Source of the DNA: HGM11416 sp034104345
GTDB taxonomy: Bacteria > Bacillota > Clostridia > Christensenellales > Borkfalkiaceae
Reading direction: 5' to 3'
Length of the DNA stretch: 64,000 nt
Assembly: GCA_034104345.1 (NCBI GenBank)
Contig: JAXEDY010000028.1
Location: 12,831 to 76,830 of the forward strand
Under the pieces are notes generated by a model. That model saw only the letters and a list, made by a program, of their open reading frames with translations. It made no database searches and had not been told where the DNA came from. The translations under genes were made by a program, and so were the position numbers. Within the stretch, counting starts at the first letter, position 1. The number at the start of each line of letters is the position of its first letter. Shown one piece after another: positions 18,668 to 27,308 of the stretch.

Positions 18668-20035
18668 TTAATCTCCGAGTTTAACGCGCGGGTCGACTAT
18701 CGAATACATAATGTCGGAACACAGCGTGCCTATTACCGTAAGTATTGCAAGGAACATGTTATAACCCATTACGAAAGGAACGTCGCCGCCCCTAAGCGCC
18801 TGATAGGCAAGCCGCCCTATGCCGTCGATACCGAAAACTTCTTCGGTTATCATCATACCGCCGAAAAGCGACGGAAGTATGCCCGCAAGAAGAGTCGCAA
18901 GGGGTATCATAGTGTTTCTGAACGCGTGCTTGTAAATAACCGTTCCTTCCGAAAGCCCTTTCGCACGCGCGGTTCTTATATAATCTGAATTTAATACTTC
19001 GAGCGTGTTGGTTCGCGTATATCTCATAAGTCCGCCTATCGAAAGCATCACGTTAACGAGTATAGGTAGTGCAAGGTGGTGCAGAATGTCGCCTATTTTC
19101 AAGAAAAACCCGCCTATGCCGCCGCCGTAATCTTCGCCGCTTACAAGTCCGCTTGCGGGGAAAATTTTAATATCTACCGCGAACGCCTTTATAACTATCG
19201 CGCCGAAAAAGTACGTCGGAAGCGAAATGCCTATCATCGTAAACACGGTAACCGCATAGTCGCGCACCGAATATTGATGCGTGGCGCTGGATATACCGAG
19301 CGGAATTGCGATTAAAAACTGCAAAATCGTGGCGATAAGCGCGATTGCGAACGAAACCCACATGTTTTCTGCGATAACCGAGTTAACCGATTTGCCGTAT
19401 TGAAACGACTGCCCCAAATCGCCTTTAAGCAGGTTACCCAGCCACTTGAAATAGCCGCCGAGTATCGCTCCGAATTTCTGGCTTGCTTTCGCAACGCTGT
19501 ATTCGCACTTTTCGATTATGCTTTGCGTAAGATATTTTATATCGAGCGAAACTTCGCCTTCTTTTATTTCTGCGGAATATTGAGCGACGAGAAGCGGACT
19601 TCCCGTTACCTTTCCGTCTTTATCCGCTTTATAAAACTGCGCGTTTTGTTCGTTTATTCTTAAAACAAACCCGTTACCCGAATAATCGCCCTGAACGAAC
19701 GATTGCAGATCGGCGTCGGTAAGAAGCGCGTTTTCGTGTGCCTTTTCCCTTACCTTGCGGGTGTAAGTTCCCGAAATGTCGACGGAGTTGCCGTTTTCGT
19801 CGGTTCCCTCGGCTTCGACTTCCGCCGAGAAATAAGCCTGCGGCACGCTTAAACCGTAAAGTTCTTTAAAACGGTCGATATCGTCCCATGTTATCGAGCC
19901 CTGGGCAAGTTGCGACGAGAATTTATTGTCGACGTAATCGTTCGGCATCATTCGCACAAGCGAATAAATTATCACCGAAACGCCCAAAAGCACGATTAGC
20001 GATATTCCAAGCCGTTTTAGTATGTATTTCAGCAT
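18668..20035 (-). CDS. oppB: Oligopeptide ABC importer, permease OppB-type with large extracytoplasmic insertion
   Basis: A 455-residue permease; typical OppB/DppB proteins are about 300-340 residues. The N-terminal helix and the later helices match the family (EAA region with LNSDYIRTARAKGLSE). About 125 residues (roughly 70-193) are inserted between helix 1 and the conserved YFKWLGNLLKGDLG segment, which places a soluble domain outside the membrane where the binding protein docks. The gene is the second of the oppABCDF order. A 9-bp stem-loop separates it from oppA. Confidence 0.92.
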   Translation of the reverse strand: MLKYILKRLGISLIVLLGVSVIIYSLVRMMPNDYVDNKFSSQLAQGSITWDDIDRFKELYGLSVPQAYFSAEVEAEGTDENGNSVDISGTYTRKVREKAHENALLTDADLQSFVQGDYSGNGFVLRINEQNAQFYKADKDGKVTGSPLLVAQYSAEIKEGEVSLDIKYLTQSIIEKCEYSVAKASQKFGAILGGYFKWLGNLLKGDLGQSFQYGKSVNSVIAENMWVSFAIALIATILQFLIAIPLGISSATHQYSVRDYAVTVFTMIGISLPTYFFGAIVIKAFAVDIKIFPASGLVSGEDYGGGIGGFFLKIGDILHHLALPILVNVMLSIGGLMRYTRTNTLEVLNSDYIRTARAKGLSEGTVIYKHAFRNTMIPLATLLAGILPSLFGGMMITEEVFGIDGIGRLAYQALRGGDVPFVMGYNMFLAILTVIGTLCSDIMYSIVDPRVKLGD

Positions 20036-20055
20036 ATTTTAGCACCATGCACTTA

Positions 20056-20082
20056 TTCCGCTCGCATTTTTCACGAGCGGAA
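20056..20082 (-). other. Intercistronic stem-loop between oppA and oppB
   Basis: TTCCGCTCG (20056-20064) pairs perfectly with CGAGCGGAA (20074-20082) around 9 bases. No T-run follows in the direction of transcription, so it looks less like a full terminator and more like a stem that stabilises the oppA message or lowers permease output, as known for binding-protein/permease operons. Confidence 0.55.
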
Positions 20083-20182
20083 CAGCGCCTTTGTCTTTTA
20101 TATTGAATTTAGTGTTTTGCGGCGTTTTTTAACGTTTGCACCGCAAATTTTTCGTTCGTTAAAGCCTAAACTATCCTTTACG

Positions 20183-22945
20183 TTATTTCGTGCGGAGCGA
20201 AATTGCGGTGAAGTTGCTGGTTAAGCCTTTATACGAAGTGGGGTTCTGGTTAAAGGTCGAATCGTCGATTTTAGTCTTGTTGTAAGCGAACATATCCATT
20301 CTTTGGTAAGTGGGAAGTTCAACCGCAAGTTCCATAACCATATCGAGAGCCTGCGAATAAAGCGTTTTGCGGCTCGGTTGAAGGTCGGTTTTTCTTGCTG
20401 CGTCGATGATACCGGAAAGTTCGTTTACGATGCCGAGTTCGGTTTTATATTTGTTGCTTGCGTTCTGCAAAATCTGTTTATAACCCCAGTTCAAAACCGA
20501 AGTGGCTTTCGAATCTTTGTGATATACCTGATACATATCGGGGTCGATTGTCGAACTCCACGCAGCCGCCCAAACGGTAAGTCCGCCGCTCGAAAGCAAA
20601 CTTAACGCGTCTGCCTTGGTGGTTACGGTTATATCGAAGCCCCATCTGTTAAGCAAACGAGCCGAGTTTGCCATTGCGTTCCATGCGGGGTGGTCCTGCG
20701 TTTCGCCGGCTACCGTAAAGGTGTATTTAAGCGATTCGCCGCTCTTTGCGTAAACGCCGTCGCCGCCGAGAGTATAACCGTCCTTTTTAACAAGGCTCTG
20801 GATAAATTCTTTTTGTTCGTCCGCGGTAAAGGTCTGCCCCGCTTTTTTGCCCTTGCTTTGAACAAACGCTTTATAATCGGGATCGACCACGTTAAGATTC
20901 GCGGGGATCTGTCCGCCGATATACGGATAATAAGCGGTGCTGTCTGCGGGATAAGCCCAGTTGTTTTTCGACATCGAACGGTAAATGCGTTCTGCCATAG
21001 TTCCGTAATAGTCGGTGCAGAGTTTGGTATCCATAGTATACATTATCGCGCGGCGAACATGTATCCCGGGAACCTTACCGGCGTTTATACCTATATAACC
21101 GTAACCCGCGGTGCTTACCGTTTTTGCGTCTAACCTGTCGTCTGCTTTAACGTTTGCCAAAGTCTGGGGTTTCGCGTTGGGTTCGGCAAAGTCGATACCG
21201 CCCGCCATAAGGTCGTCGACCATACGCTGTTCGGTAACTACTTTATATCTTACCTTTTTGATTTTCGAAACGTTGTATTCGTTTCCGTCGGGTGCGGTTT
21301 TCTTCACGCCGCCTTTACCCATGTTGTAATAAGGGTTGCGTTCGTAATAAATGTAACCGTTGTTATAGAAGTCGCTTGCCTTGACGTTATCGATGCCGCC
21401 CGAAACTTTGCTTGCCGCATAAGCGCCCGCTCCAACGGGAACGCCGATTTTTTCGGAGTTTTTAACTACGTTGTTCAAGAAACTCTGCGAAGCGAATTCA
21501 ACGCCGAAGTTTTCTTCATAGTCGAATTTATCGATGTGTTCTTTATCCGAATAATAATACATGGGGGCAACGCCGATGCCGAAGTTCCAAATTGCTTTGG
21601 GATCTACACCTTTGATGGTTATCGACAAAACTTCGTTGTTTTTAGCAGATCCGTCGGCATTGTGTTCCGCTTTTGCATAAGTAACGGTGCCGTCGTCAAC
21701 CACGGTGGCTTTGCCGTCTTTACCTATAACCGATTTCTTCTTGGTAAAAGTTACGGCTTCGTCTTTGTTGGCGAATTTAATACCGCTTACGTTTTTGACC
21801 GTGCGCGAACCCGAACCCTGTTTGAAGAACGCTTCCATTTCGGCATTCACGAGATATTCGTTAAGCGTAGAAGCGGTTTGCCAATAATAAAGAACGTTGG
21901 TGAGTTTTGCGGGAACGTTAAGCCCGTAAACCTGTTCGATTGCGTTTTCTTTGGTGTAAGTTTTGGCTTTTGCAAAATCGTTATCCAAAGTGAACGACAT
22001 TTCCTGTTTTTTCTTGTTCCAGGTTAAAAGACCTTCGTTATAGAAGAAGGCTTCGACGTCGGTGGTGAAAACGATGCTCTTGCCGTTTTTGTCGGTCGTA
22101 ACTTCTTCGCCGTCTTCGTTGTAGAATTTAATTTCGGAATAAGTGCCGGTAGCGGCGGTGAAGTCGGATTCGAGTTCTTCCCTGAAGAAGCCTTTCGAAC
22201 TGCTCGTGCCCGCAACGAGATCGAAATCGTTTACGATATTTTTATTCGCTTCGCTGTTATGCGAGTTGAGATATTCTACGAGTTTCGCTCTGAAACCCGC
22301 AACGTTAAGCGTGCTGTCTTTTTTAATGATTTCGGCAGCGGCGGTTGCCAAAGCGGTAACCCTTGCGGTAGCCTTGGTCTGGAACTGCGTGCTGAAATTC
22401 TTTTGTTCGTCTTCGTTTTCGCTTTGAGTTCTATACGCTTTAAGCCCGACTATATCGGTCGAGTAAATGGTGCTCGAACCGGTGTATGCGGGATCGAGAT
22501 AAACGTAATAGTTAAACAAAACGTCTTTGATGGTGAGCGGCGAACCGTTCGAGAACTTAACGTCGTTTTTAAGCGCGAAGTAATAAGTGGTCGTGCCGTC
22601 GGAATTATGAACGATACCTAAATCTTTTGTTATAACTTCTTCGTTATCTCCCCAGGTATAGTTGCCGTCTTTGTCGTTACCGAGCATTCCGAGTTGAGTC
22701 ATGCCTATAACGTTGCTGTCTGCACCGCTGGTCGAAAAGAAGGGGTTGAACACCTTATCTACCGCAGGCGACGAAAATACGAGCGCGTCGTTTTCGTTGT
22801 CGTAAGTCTTTCCTCCGTTATTACCCGAAGAAGAACCCGAATTGTTATTCGCAGGGCCGCAAGCCGCAAACGAACCGAAACACATAACCGCGCTTAAAGC
22901 AAGCGACATAAGGGACGCAAACTTTTTTGCAAATCTGTTTTTCAT
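20183..22945 (-). CDS. oppA: Oligopeptide ABC importer, substrate-binding lipoprotein OppA-type, enlarged
   Basis: This family-5 solute-binding protein is about 920 residues long; most members are 500-600. It has a signal peptide, lipobox (FAAC-G) and a Ser/Gly/Asn-rich linker. The N-lobe motif (LKNDVKFSNGSPLTIKDVLFNY) and C-lobe segments (HVRRAIMYTMD, SSTIDPDMYQVY) identify the family. About 300 residues (roughly 170-470) with Lys-rich and beta-rich character are inserted after the first lobe. I chose the ATG at 22945 because AGGAG sits 8 bases upstream; an in-frame GTG at 22954 overlaps that ribosome-binding site. It captures peptides outside the membrane for OppBCDF. Confidence 0.93.
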   Translation of the reverse strand: MKNRFAKKFASLMSLALSAVMCFGSFAACGPANNNSGSSSGNNGGKTYDNENDALVFSSPAVDKVFNPFFSTSGADSNVIGMTQLGMLGNDKDGNYTWGDNEEVITKDLGIVHNSDGTTTYYFALKNDVKFSNGSPLTIKDVLFNYYVYLDPAYTGSSTIYSTDIVGLKAYRTQSENEDEQKNFSTQFQTKATARVTALATAAAEIIKKDSTLNVAGFRAKLVEYLNSHNSEANKNIVNDFDLVAGTSSSKGFFREELESDFTAATGTYSEIKFYNEDGEEVTTDKNGKSIVFTTDVEAFFYNEGLLTWNKKKQEMSFTLDNDFAKAKTYTKENAIEQVYGLNVPAKLTNVLYYWQTASTLNEYLVNAEMEAFFKQGSGSRTVKNVSGIKFANKDEAVTFTKKKSVIGKDGKATVVDDGTVTYAKAEHNADGSAKNNEVLSITIKGVDPKAIWNFGIGVAPMYYYSDKEHIDKFDYEENFGVEFASQSFLNNVVKNSEKIGVPVGAGAYAASKVSGGIDNVKASDFYNNGYIYYERNPYYNMGKGGVKKTAPDGNEYNVSKIKKVRYKVVTEQRMVDDLMAGGIDFAEPNAKPQTLANVKADDRLDAKTVSTAGYGYIGINAGKVPGIHVRRAIMYTMDTKLCTDYYGTMAERIYRSMSKNNWAYPADSTAYYPYIGGQIPANLNVVDPDYKAFVQSKGKKAGQTFTADEQKEFIQSLVKKDGYTLGGDGVYAKSGESLKYTFTVAGETQDHPAWNAMANSARLLNRWGFDITVTTKADALSLLSSGGLTVWAAAWSSTIDPDMYQVYHKDSKATSVLNWGYKQILQNASNKYKTELGIVNELSGIIDAARKTDLQPSRKTLYSQALDMVMELAVELPTYQRMDMFAYNKTKIDDSTFNQNPTSYKGLTSNFTAISLRTK

Positions 22946-23019
22946 TTCTTTCACTCCTGTATATAAATGTTGTTTTTGCCGTTAATTTTGCCTTGCCTGA
23001 CGATTTTTTTTCGTTAAGC

Positions 23020-23037
23020 AAAAAGGCATGCCTTTTT
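23020..23037. terminator. Perfect 18-base palindrome, likely weak terminator
   Basis: AAAAAGGCATGCCTTTTT is a perfect palindrome with A and T runs on both sides. It lies between the InlB-type lipoprotein stop and oppA. The GC part of the stem is short. Confidence 0.4.
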
Positions 23038-23141
23038 AAAATTTTTTTATTTTTTTCGGATATATTTTTTAAATTTATCCGTTGTTGCCGTAATACTTTT
23101 CTTCTGTCGGCGTTTAAGTTTTGCGTTTTACGCGCCGCCCG

Positions 23142-24380
23142 TTAAAACCCGAAAACTACTTGGTGAATGGCGACGGTAGCCGAGCAACCCGTTATTTTGT
23201 TGTTCCCTTTGTCTTTGAATAAAACGTTCCAGGTGCTTCCCGTTTTGCTTTCGTTAAATTCGGGATCGTTCATCAAAAGAAGAACTTTATAAGAAGTTAT
23301 TTCAACTTTTAAGTTTTCGAACGTGCAGTTTTCCGCCGAGCCGCAAAGCGGAGCCATTGCGATTTTTTCGACGACCGAATCGTTGCCCGCGTCCACCCAA
23401 AATTCTACTTTTTCGAAGTTGACGTCTTTAATCGTAACGCCGTTTACGTCGCCGAAAATACTTGCGCGAACCGTGCCCGCCTCGTTTCCGTCGTAGTCGG
23501 TTTCGGTATATTCGCCGCCGGTTGAAATTATAAAGTTTTTAAGCGTTTTAACTCCGTTCGCCCCGAAAATGCCCGTAAATCTTAACCCCTTGGTTTCGTC
23601 TTTCGCAAAAAGCGAATCCATATCGAGTATCGAGCCGCCGAAGTCGACGTCGTTCATTATATAAAGCGCTTTGCCCTGATATGCCGATTCGTCCGAATCG
23701 ATTGCGTTTTCAAGGTCCGAAGCGGCGTTGATGATTTTATATTGCCCGTCGATGTATTTCGCGACTACGATTTTCGTCTGATTATCCGAAGATTCTTCAA
23801 ACGCAAAGTTTTCGTCGAAAACCTGCGCCATTTCTTTATCCGCGAAAAACTCGCCCGTGGCGGTGTGCCCCTCGTATTTGTCGGCGGCGGTAAGCACCGC
23901 TTTTTTAACAAAACTTTCTTTAAACGGAACCCCCGCTTCGGTTTCATACGAACCTATTTCGACGAAGTTTTCGCCGTCGTAATAGCCGATGCTGTATTTA
24001 TAAACGGCTTTCACAACCCAGCGCGCGTAAAGCGTAACGCCTTCGGCGGGCGCTTCGTCGGCGTCGAAATCCCATTTGTCGGCGTAACTTACGTCTTCGC
24101 CGTTTACGGTTTTGGTTTTATACCAGCCTTCGAGCCGATACCCTTGTTTTACAACTTCGCCGAAACTCGAATCGTTAAGAGGTTTAATTTTTTTCGCAAC
24201 GCCGTCTTTAAAAGTGTAGCGAAGTTCGACCGCGCTCGTGCTTGTTTTAAACGAGCCGCCTTCGAGTTCGTAAACGACTTTAAGCCCCGTGCGTTCGGCT
24301 TGCTCGCCGCAAGCAAACAACAGGCACGAAACGGCTAAAACCGCAAGAACAATTGTTAATATCTTTTTGCTTTTTTTCAT
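23142..24380 (-). CDS. Lipoprotein with InlB-type B-repeat (Listeria-Bacteroides repeat)
   Basis: A 412-residue protein with signal and lipobox (LLFAC-G). Residues about 33-125 match the internalin B-repeat / Flg_new type fold: VVYELEGGSF, then GYRLEGWYKT, then WDFDADEAPAEGVTLYARW. A second, weaker unit (YKYSIGYYDGENFVEI) follows. The rest has alternating strands with no clear family. Such repeats usually act as surface spacers or adhesion modules. It is the first gene after a strong promoter and a long leader with palindromes, and it may open the whole minus-strand surface block. Confidence 0.85.
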   Translation of the reverse strand: MKKSKKILTIVLAVLAVSCLLFACGEQAERTGLKVVYELEGGSFKTSTSAVELRYTFKDGVAKKIKPLNDSSFGEVVKQGYRLEGWYKTKTVNGEDVSYADKWDFDADEAPAEGVTLYARWVVKAVYKYSIGYYDGENFVEIGSYETEAGVPFKESFVKKAVLTAADKYEGHTATGEFFADKEMAQVFDENFAFEESSDNQTKIVVAKYIDGQYKIINAASDLENAIDSDESAYQGKALYIMNDVDFGGSILDMDSLFAKDETKGLRFTGIFGANGVKTLKNFIISTGGEYTETDYDGNEAGTVRASIFGDVNGVTIKDVNFEKVEFWVDAGNDSVVEKIAMAPLCGSAENCTFENLKVEITSYKVLLLMNDPEFNESKTGSTWNVLFKDKGNNKITGCSATVAIHQVVFGF

Positions 24381-24474
24381 TTTTAAACTCTCTGAATCTT
24401 GGCAGAATTTTTATACTTTGAACAAACCGCTCTTTCTTTCTCATTCTGTCGAAAAAAAATAGTTTTATGAATAA

Positions 24475-24525
24475 TATGCAACGTTTTATGCATTTAGTGC
24501 ATAATATGCAGCAAAACTTGCATAT
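24475..24525 (-). promoter_or_regulatory. Cluster of TGCATA inverted repeats in 5' leader
   Basis: TTATGCA (24486-24492) and TGCATAA (24498-24504) form an inverted repeat. ATATGCA (24504-24510) and TGCATAT (24519-24525) form a second, and a further half site lies at 24475-24480. All are downstream of the predicted start of transcription (~24548), so they could bind a repressor or fold in the RNA. Confidence 0.55.
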
Positions 24526-24554
24526 AGACCGATCATATTTTATAAGTACGCCTC

Positions 24555-24583
24555 ATTATAACACTTTGCCCACCTTATGTCAA
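24555..24583 (-). promoter_or_regulatory. Consensus sigma-A promoter for lipoprotein/opp block
   Basis: On the minus strand TTGACA (24583-24578), a 17-base spacer and TATAAT (24560-24555) form a perfect consensus. The predicted leader to the ATG at 24380 is about 168 bases. Confidence 0.85.
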
Positions 24584-24737
24584 CGTTTTTTTCGCGCGAT
24601 ATCCGCCAAAAAACCAAAAAAAGACAATTTCTTGTTATAACATATATAATTACTACTTATACCTCACTCGGCGCAAACAAAAAAACTAAGGCTCGACAGG
24701 CCGAATAATCGAACAGTTGAAAATTAGTTTTTTAAAC

Positions 24738-24766
24738 CGTAAAAGCCGATAATCGGCATTTTTTTC
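24738..24766 (-). repeat. Dispersed intergenic repeat, partial copy
   Basis: The minus strand carries TGCCGATTATCGGC, matching the CGATTATCGGC half of the dispersed family. The CTATAGG half is missing. Confidence 0.5.
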
Positions 24767-24913
24767 GTCTTTAAAAAGGCGAATAAATATTTATTTGATT
24801 TTTTCGACCGTTTTCGGTGTATTTTATCGGCTGTATTTTTTTCGGTCGTTTTTTCGACAGAGCGCGGCAGGCTTATAACTTTTCCGCAAAGTTTTCTGCC
24901 GCTGTTTTTCATA

Positions 24914-24979
24914 CTGTTTTTTGCCCCGTTTTTTACCCTGTTTTCTGCCCCTTGTTTTCCGCCCCTTGTTTTCCGCAGC
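24914..24979 (+). repeat. Imperfect 14-base tandem repeat
   Basis: Units CTGTTTTTTGCCCC (24914), CTGTTTTCTGCCCC (24938), TTGTTTTCCGCCCC (24952) and TTGTTTTCCGCAGC (24966) follow one another, with one shortened unit between the first two. Confidence 0.7.
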
Positions 24980-25067
24980 GCCCCAACACCTCGCCCAACG
25001 ATTTTTATTTTAATATAGTTGTTTAAGGTTTTAAGTGCGCAAAAACTTATCTATTTAACCGTAAAAG

Positions 25068-25105
25068 TGGAGCTATAAGCCCGTTATCGGCAATTTCGGC
25101 ACGTT
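25068..25105 (+). repeat. Dispersed intergenic repeat copy
   Basis: Contains GCTATAAGCCCGTTATCGGC followed by AATTTCGGCACG. This is the second subtype of the family (AAGCCCGTTA in place of AGGTCGATTA). Confidence 0.75.
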
Positions 25106-25159
25106 TATCGACAACCGCAGCCTCTTCAAAAAAACTTATAACGCCACAAAAAAGCGCAT

Positions 25160-25190
25160 AAAAAAACCCCCGCCCAAGCGAGAGTTTTTT
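25160..25190 (-). terminator. Intrinsic terminator after broken gene
   Basis: On the minus strand CTCTCGC pairs with GCGGGGG (two G-U pairs) around TTGG and is followed by seven T. The pairing is good only in the minus-strand RNA, so it belongs to the broken gene. Confidence 0.65.
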
Positions 25191-25245
25191 ATGTAGCAAC
25201 CGTGCGGACGCACTTCTCGTAATAGTTCAGTTACGCCGCAAAAGT

Positions 25246-25677
25246 TTATTTTGAATCAGATAATCCTACTTGTGTTTTATATGTTCGCAAATCATTCCGA
25301 TATAATTCAATTACTTCAATTATTATTCTATTCATTTCAATAGCATTATTAGTCATAGGAACTAATCTCGTTTCAATATAGTTGTTTACCGTTTCTGATT
25401 TGCTCAGATTTTCGGAAATAATATTATTCTGAAAAATTTTATGAACAATAAACGACCTGTAATCGTTTATTTCCTTAATCAAATCCGTCGCATTATTCGG
25501 AAGCAAGGTGATTTCTTTCAGTTTGTCTTTTACTCTACCTAATGTCCGCTTTTCGTCATACGTTTGAAAATAGTATTCGTCATACTTATGACATATATTT
25601 GAAATTTCTTCTCAAAAGTCAATATAAATTGCAAACTGAATCGGAGTTAGATTAAGAGCAAAACCACAGACGACCAC
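25246..25677 (-). pseudogene. Broken small gene with in-frame TGA
   Basis: From a possible GTG at 25677 the minus-strand frame encodes about 143 codons but contains TGA at 25614-25612 (context IYIDF-stop-EEISNICHKY). Downstream the frame continues to 25246 with a sensible helical protein ending YKTQVGLSDSK. A single TGG-to-TGA change (Trp) would explain the stop. The intact-looking part after it starts at an internal ATG (25506, 86 residues) with no clear ribosome-binding site. Codon use is more AT-rich than in neighbours, suggesting recent gain. No family is recognised. It has its own terminator. Translation of TGA as Trp is not supported by the rest of the window. Confidence 0.55.
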
Positions 25678-25785
25678 TCTCCCTTTTGAATATTAAGCGA
25701 CAGACAAAAAGATACGTTGCAGACGGGCACGCATCAAGCCTTTTTTAAATTTTATTTTTATGTTATTTTTATGCCGCGATAAACG

Positions 25786-25814
25786 TTGACTTATGTCCGC
25801 ACGTTTGATAAAAT
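25786..25814 (+). promoter_or_regulatory. Promoter of MFS gene
   Basis: TTGACT (25786-25791), 17 bases, TAAAAT (25809-25814). The predicted leader is about 52 bases to the GTG at 25873. Confidence 0.75.
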
Positions 25815-25872
25815 ACACCTTGCAACCAAACGTTGCGCATTTAATTAAAAAGTATTTTTTTAGGTAATTATT

Positions 25873-27147
25873 GTGCCCGAACAATTTTTGCAACCCGCGC
25901 CCGAAAACGGATTTACCCCGCAACCGACCGCGCCCGATTTAAAAACCGAAGCAAAAAAATATAAGCCAACGCTTATCGCCTGCTTTTTCGGTTACGTCGT
26001 GCAGTCGATAGTAAACACGTTCGTTCCGCTTTTGTTTCTGACCTTTCAAAGCGAGTTCAACATACCGCTTGCACAGATAACTTTGCTTATAACCATAAAC
26101 TTCGGATTGCAGTTTTTTATCGATTTTGCCGCCGCGTTTTTTATTGATAAAATAGGTTATCGCGCGTGCGCAATCGCTTCAAACGTGTTTTCGGCGGCGG
26201 GGCTTGTTTCGCTTGCTGTTCTGCCCGCATTGCTGCCGAACGCCTTTATAGGGCTTTTGATTTCGGTTTTGCTTTACGCAACCGGCGGCGGACTTTTAGA
26301 AGTGGTTATAAGCCCTATCGTAGAAGCCTGCCCCAACGAACGTAAAGAACAAACTATGAGCCTTTTGCACTCGTTTTATTGCTGGGGCTGTTTGTTCGTA
26401 ATTTGCGTTTCGGCGGGATTTTTCGCTTTGTTTTCGATTTCGAACTGGAAAATTATGGCGCTTATCTGGGCGGTTTTGCCCGTAATAACCGCGATTTTAT
26501 TCGCCTTTGTTCCGCTTAAAACCTTAAACGAAGAAGACGGCGAACAAATAAAAATTTCGGCTCTTTTAAAAACCAAAACTTTCTGGCTTTACGCCTTGAT
26601 AATGGCGTGCGCGGGCGCGAGCGAAAACTCGGTTTCGCAATGGGCTTCGACTTTCGTCGAAAAAAGTTTGGGGCTGCCTAAATCGCTCGGCGACCTTTTA
26701 GGTCCCGCGTTTTTTGCGATATGCATGGGAACGTGCAGACTTTTATACGGAAAATCAAAAAGCAAAATGCCGCTTGAAACGCTTTTGCTTTTAAGCGGAC
26801 TGCTGTGCTTTGCGTGCTATTTGCTTATGGCTTTTGTAAAACTGCCCGTTATTTCGCTTATAGCAATGGGCGTTTGCGGATTTTCGGTGGGACTTTTATG
26901 GCCCGGAACGTTAAGCCTTGCAAGCAAAAACGTTAAAGGCGGCAACGCGATGTTTGCGTTTATGGCTCTTTTCGGCGATTTGGGTTGCTTGGGCGGACCT
27001 ACCCTTGCGGGCGTCGTTTCGGGCGCCAACGGCGACGATTTAAATTTCGGAATTTTATGCGCCGCGGTTTTTCCGATTGTTATGATTGCCGCCTTGCTTA
27101 TAGGCGCAAAAAAACCGAAACGCCCCGATTCTTTGCCTCTTAAATAA
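25873..27147 (+). CDS. Major facilitator superfamily transporter
   Basis: A 424-residue polytopic protein with about 12 membrane helices. It has two halves and a central loop rich in charged residues (TLNEEDGEQIKISALLKTKT). The layout resembles sugar-type (FucP/YfkF-like) permeases, but no substrate-specific motif is certain. Translation probably starts at GTG 25873 (weak AGGT upstream). The first ~30 residues are Pro/Ala-rich and cytoplasmic. It stands alone on the plus strand in a mostly minus-strand region with its own promoter, and it converges with the glycosyltransferase gene. The substrate cannot be named. Confidence 0.88.
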   Translation: MPEQFLQPAPENGFTPQPTAPDLKTEAKKYKPTLIACFFGYVVQSIVNTFVPLLFLTFQSEFNIPLAQITLLITINFGLQFFIDFAAAFFIDKIGYRACAIASNVFSAAGLVSLAVLPALLPNAFIGLLISVLLYATGGGLLEVVISPIVEACPNERKEQTMSLLHSFYCWGCLFVICVSAGFFALFSISNWKIMALIWAVLPVITAILFAFVPLKTLNEEDGEQIKISALLKTKTFWLYALIMACAGASENSVSQWASTFVEKSLGLPKSLGDLLGPAFFAICMGTCRLLYGKSKSKMPLETLLLLSGLLCFACYLLMAFVKLPVISLIAMGVCGFSVGLLWPGTLSLASKNVKGGNAMFAFMALFGDLGCLGGPTLAGVVSGANGDDLNFGILCAAVFPIVMIAALLIGAKKPKRPDSLPLK

Positions 27148-27170
27148 CCCGACTCCGCCGCTTAACCATC

Positions 27171-27213
27171 GAAAAAGTCGGGCTATAAGCCCGTTAACGT
27201 AACTTTCGATAAA
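27171..27213 (+). repeat. Dispersed intergenic repeat copy at convergent junction
   Basis: GTCGGGCTATAAGCCCGTTA is flanked by ATCGAAA on the left and TTTCGAT on the right, which pair as an outer stem. It lies between the convergent MFS and glycosyltransferase genes. Confidence 0.8.
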
Positions 27214-27250
27214 AACAGGCGAACTAAAAAACAAAAACATTTTTTTACAC

Positions 27251-27286
27251 AAAAAAACGCAGCTTTTCGGTTAAGAAAAGCCGCGC
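27251..27286 (-). terminator. Terminator of glycosyltransferase gene
   Basis: On the minus strand CTTTTC and GAAAAG pair with extra outer GCG/CGC pairs, followed by seven T. Confidence 0.75.
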
Positions 27287-27308
27287 TTTTAATTTTAAAA
27301 TTTAATTT

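Larger units (their letters stand above)
24584..25159. other. Gene-poor stretch
   Basis: No credible gene was found. The stretch holds two copies of the dispersed intergenic repeat (around 24746 and 25071) and a short 14-base tandem repeat (24914-24979). Short open frames here are low-complexity (Lys-rich or Phe/Pro/Cys periodic) and overlap the repeats, so I reject them. Confidence 0.6.

Noticed and set aside
24724..24912. 62-codon minus-strand open frame
   Set aside because: Lys-rich low complexity, contains a copy of the dispersed repeat, no ribosome-binding site.
24817..25026. 69-codon plus-strand open frame with periodic Phe/Pro/Cys
   Set aside because: The periodicity comes from the 14-base DNA tandem repeat rather than from protein selection.
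25506..25680. TGA read as tryptophan
   Set aside because: Other genes in the window end normally with TGA and encode Trp with TGG; a nonsense mutation is simpler.
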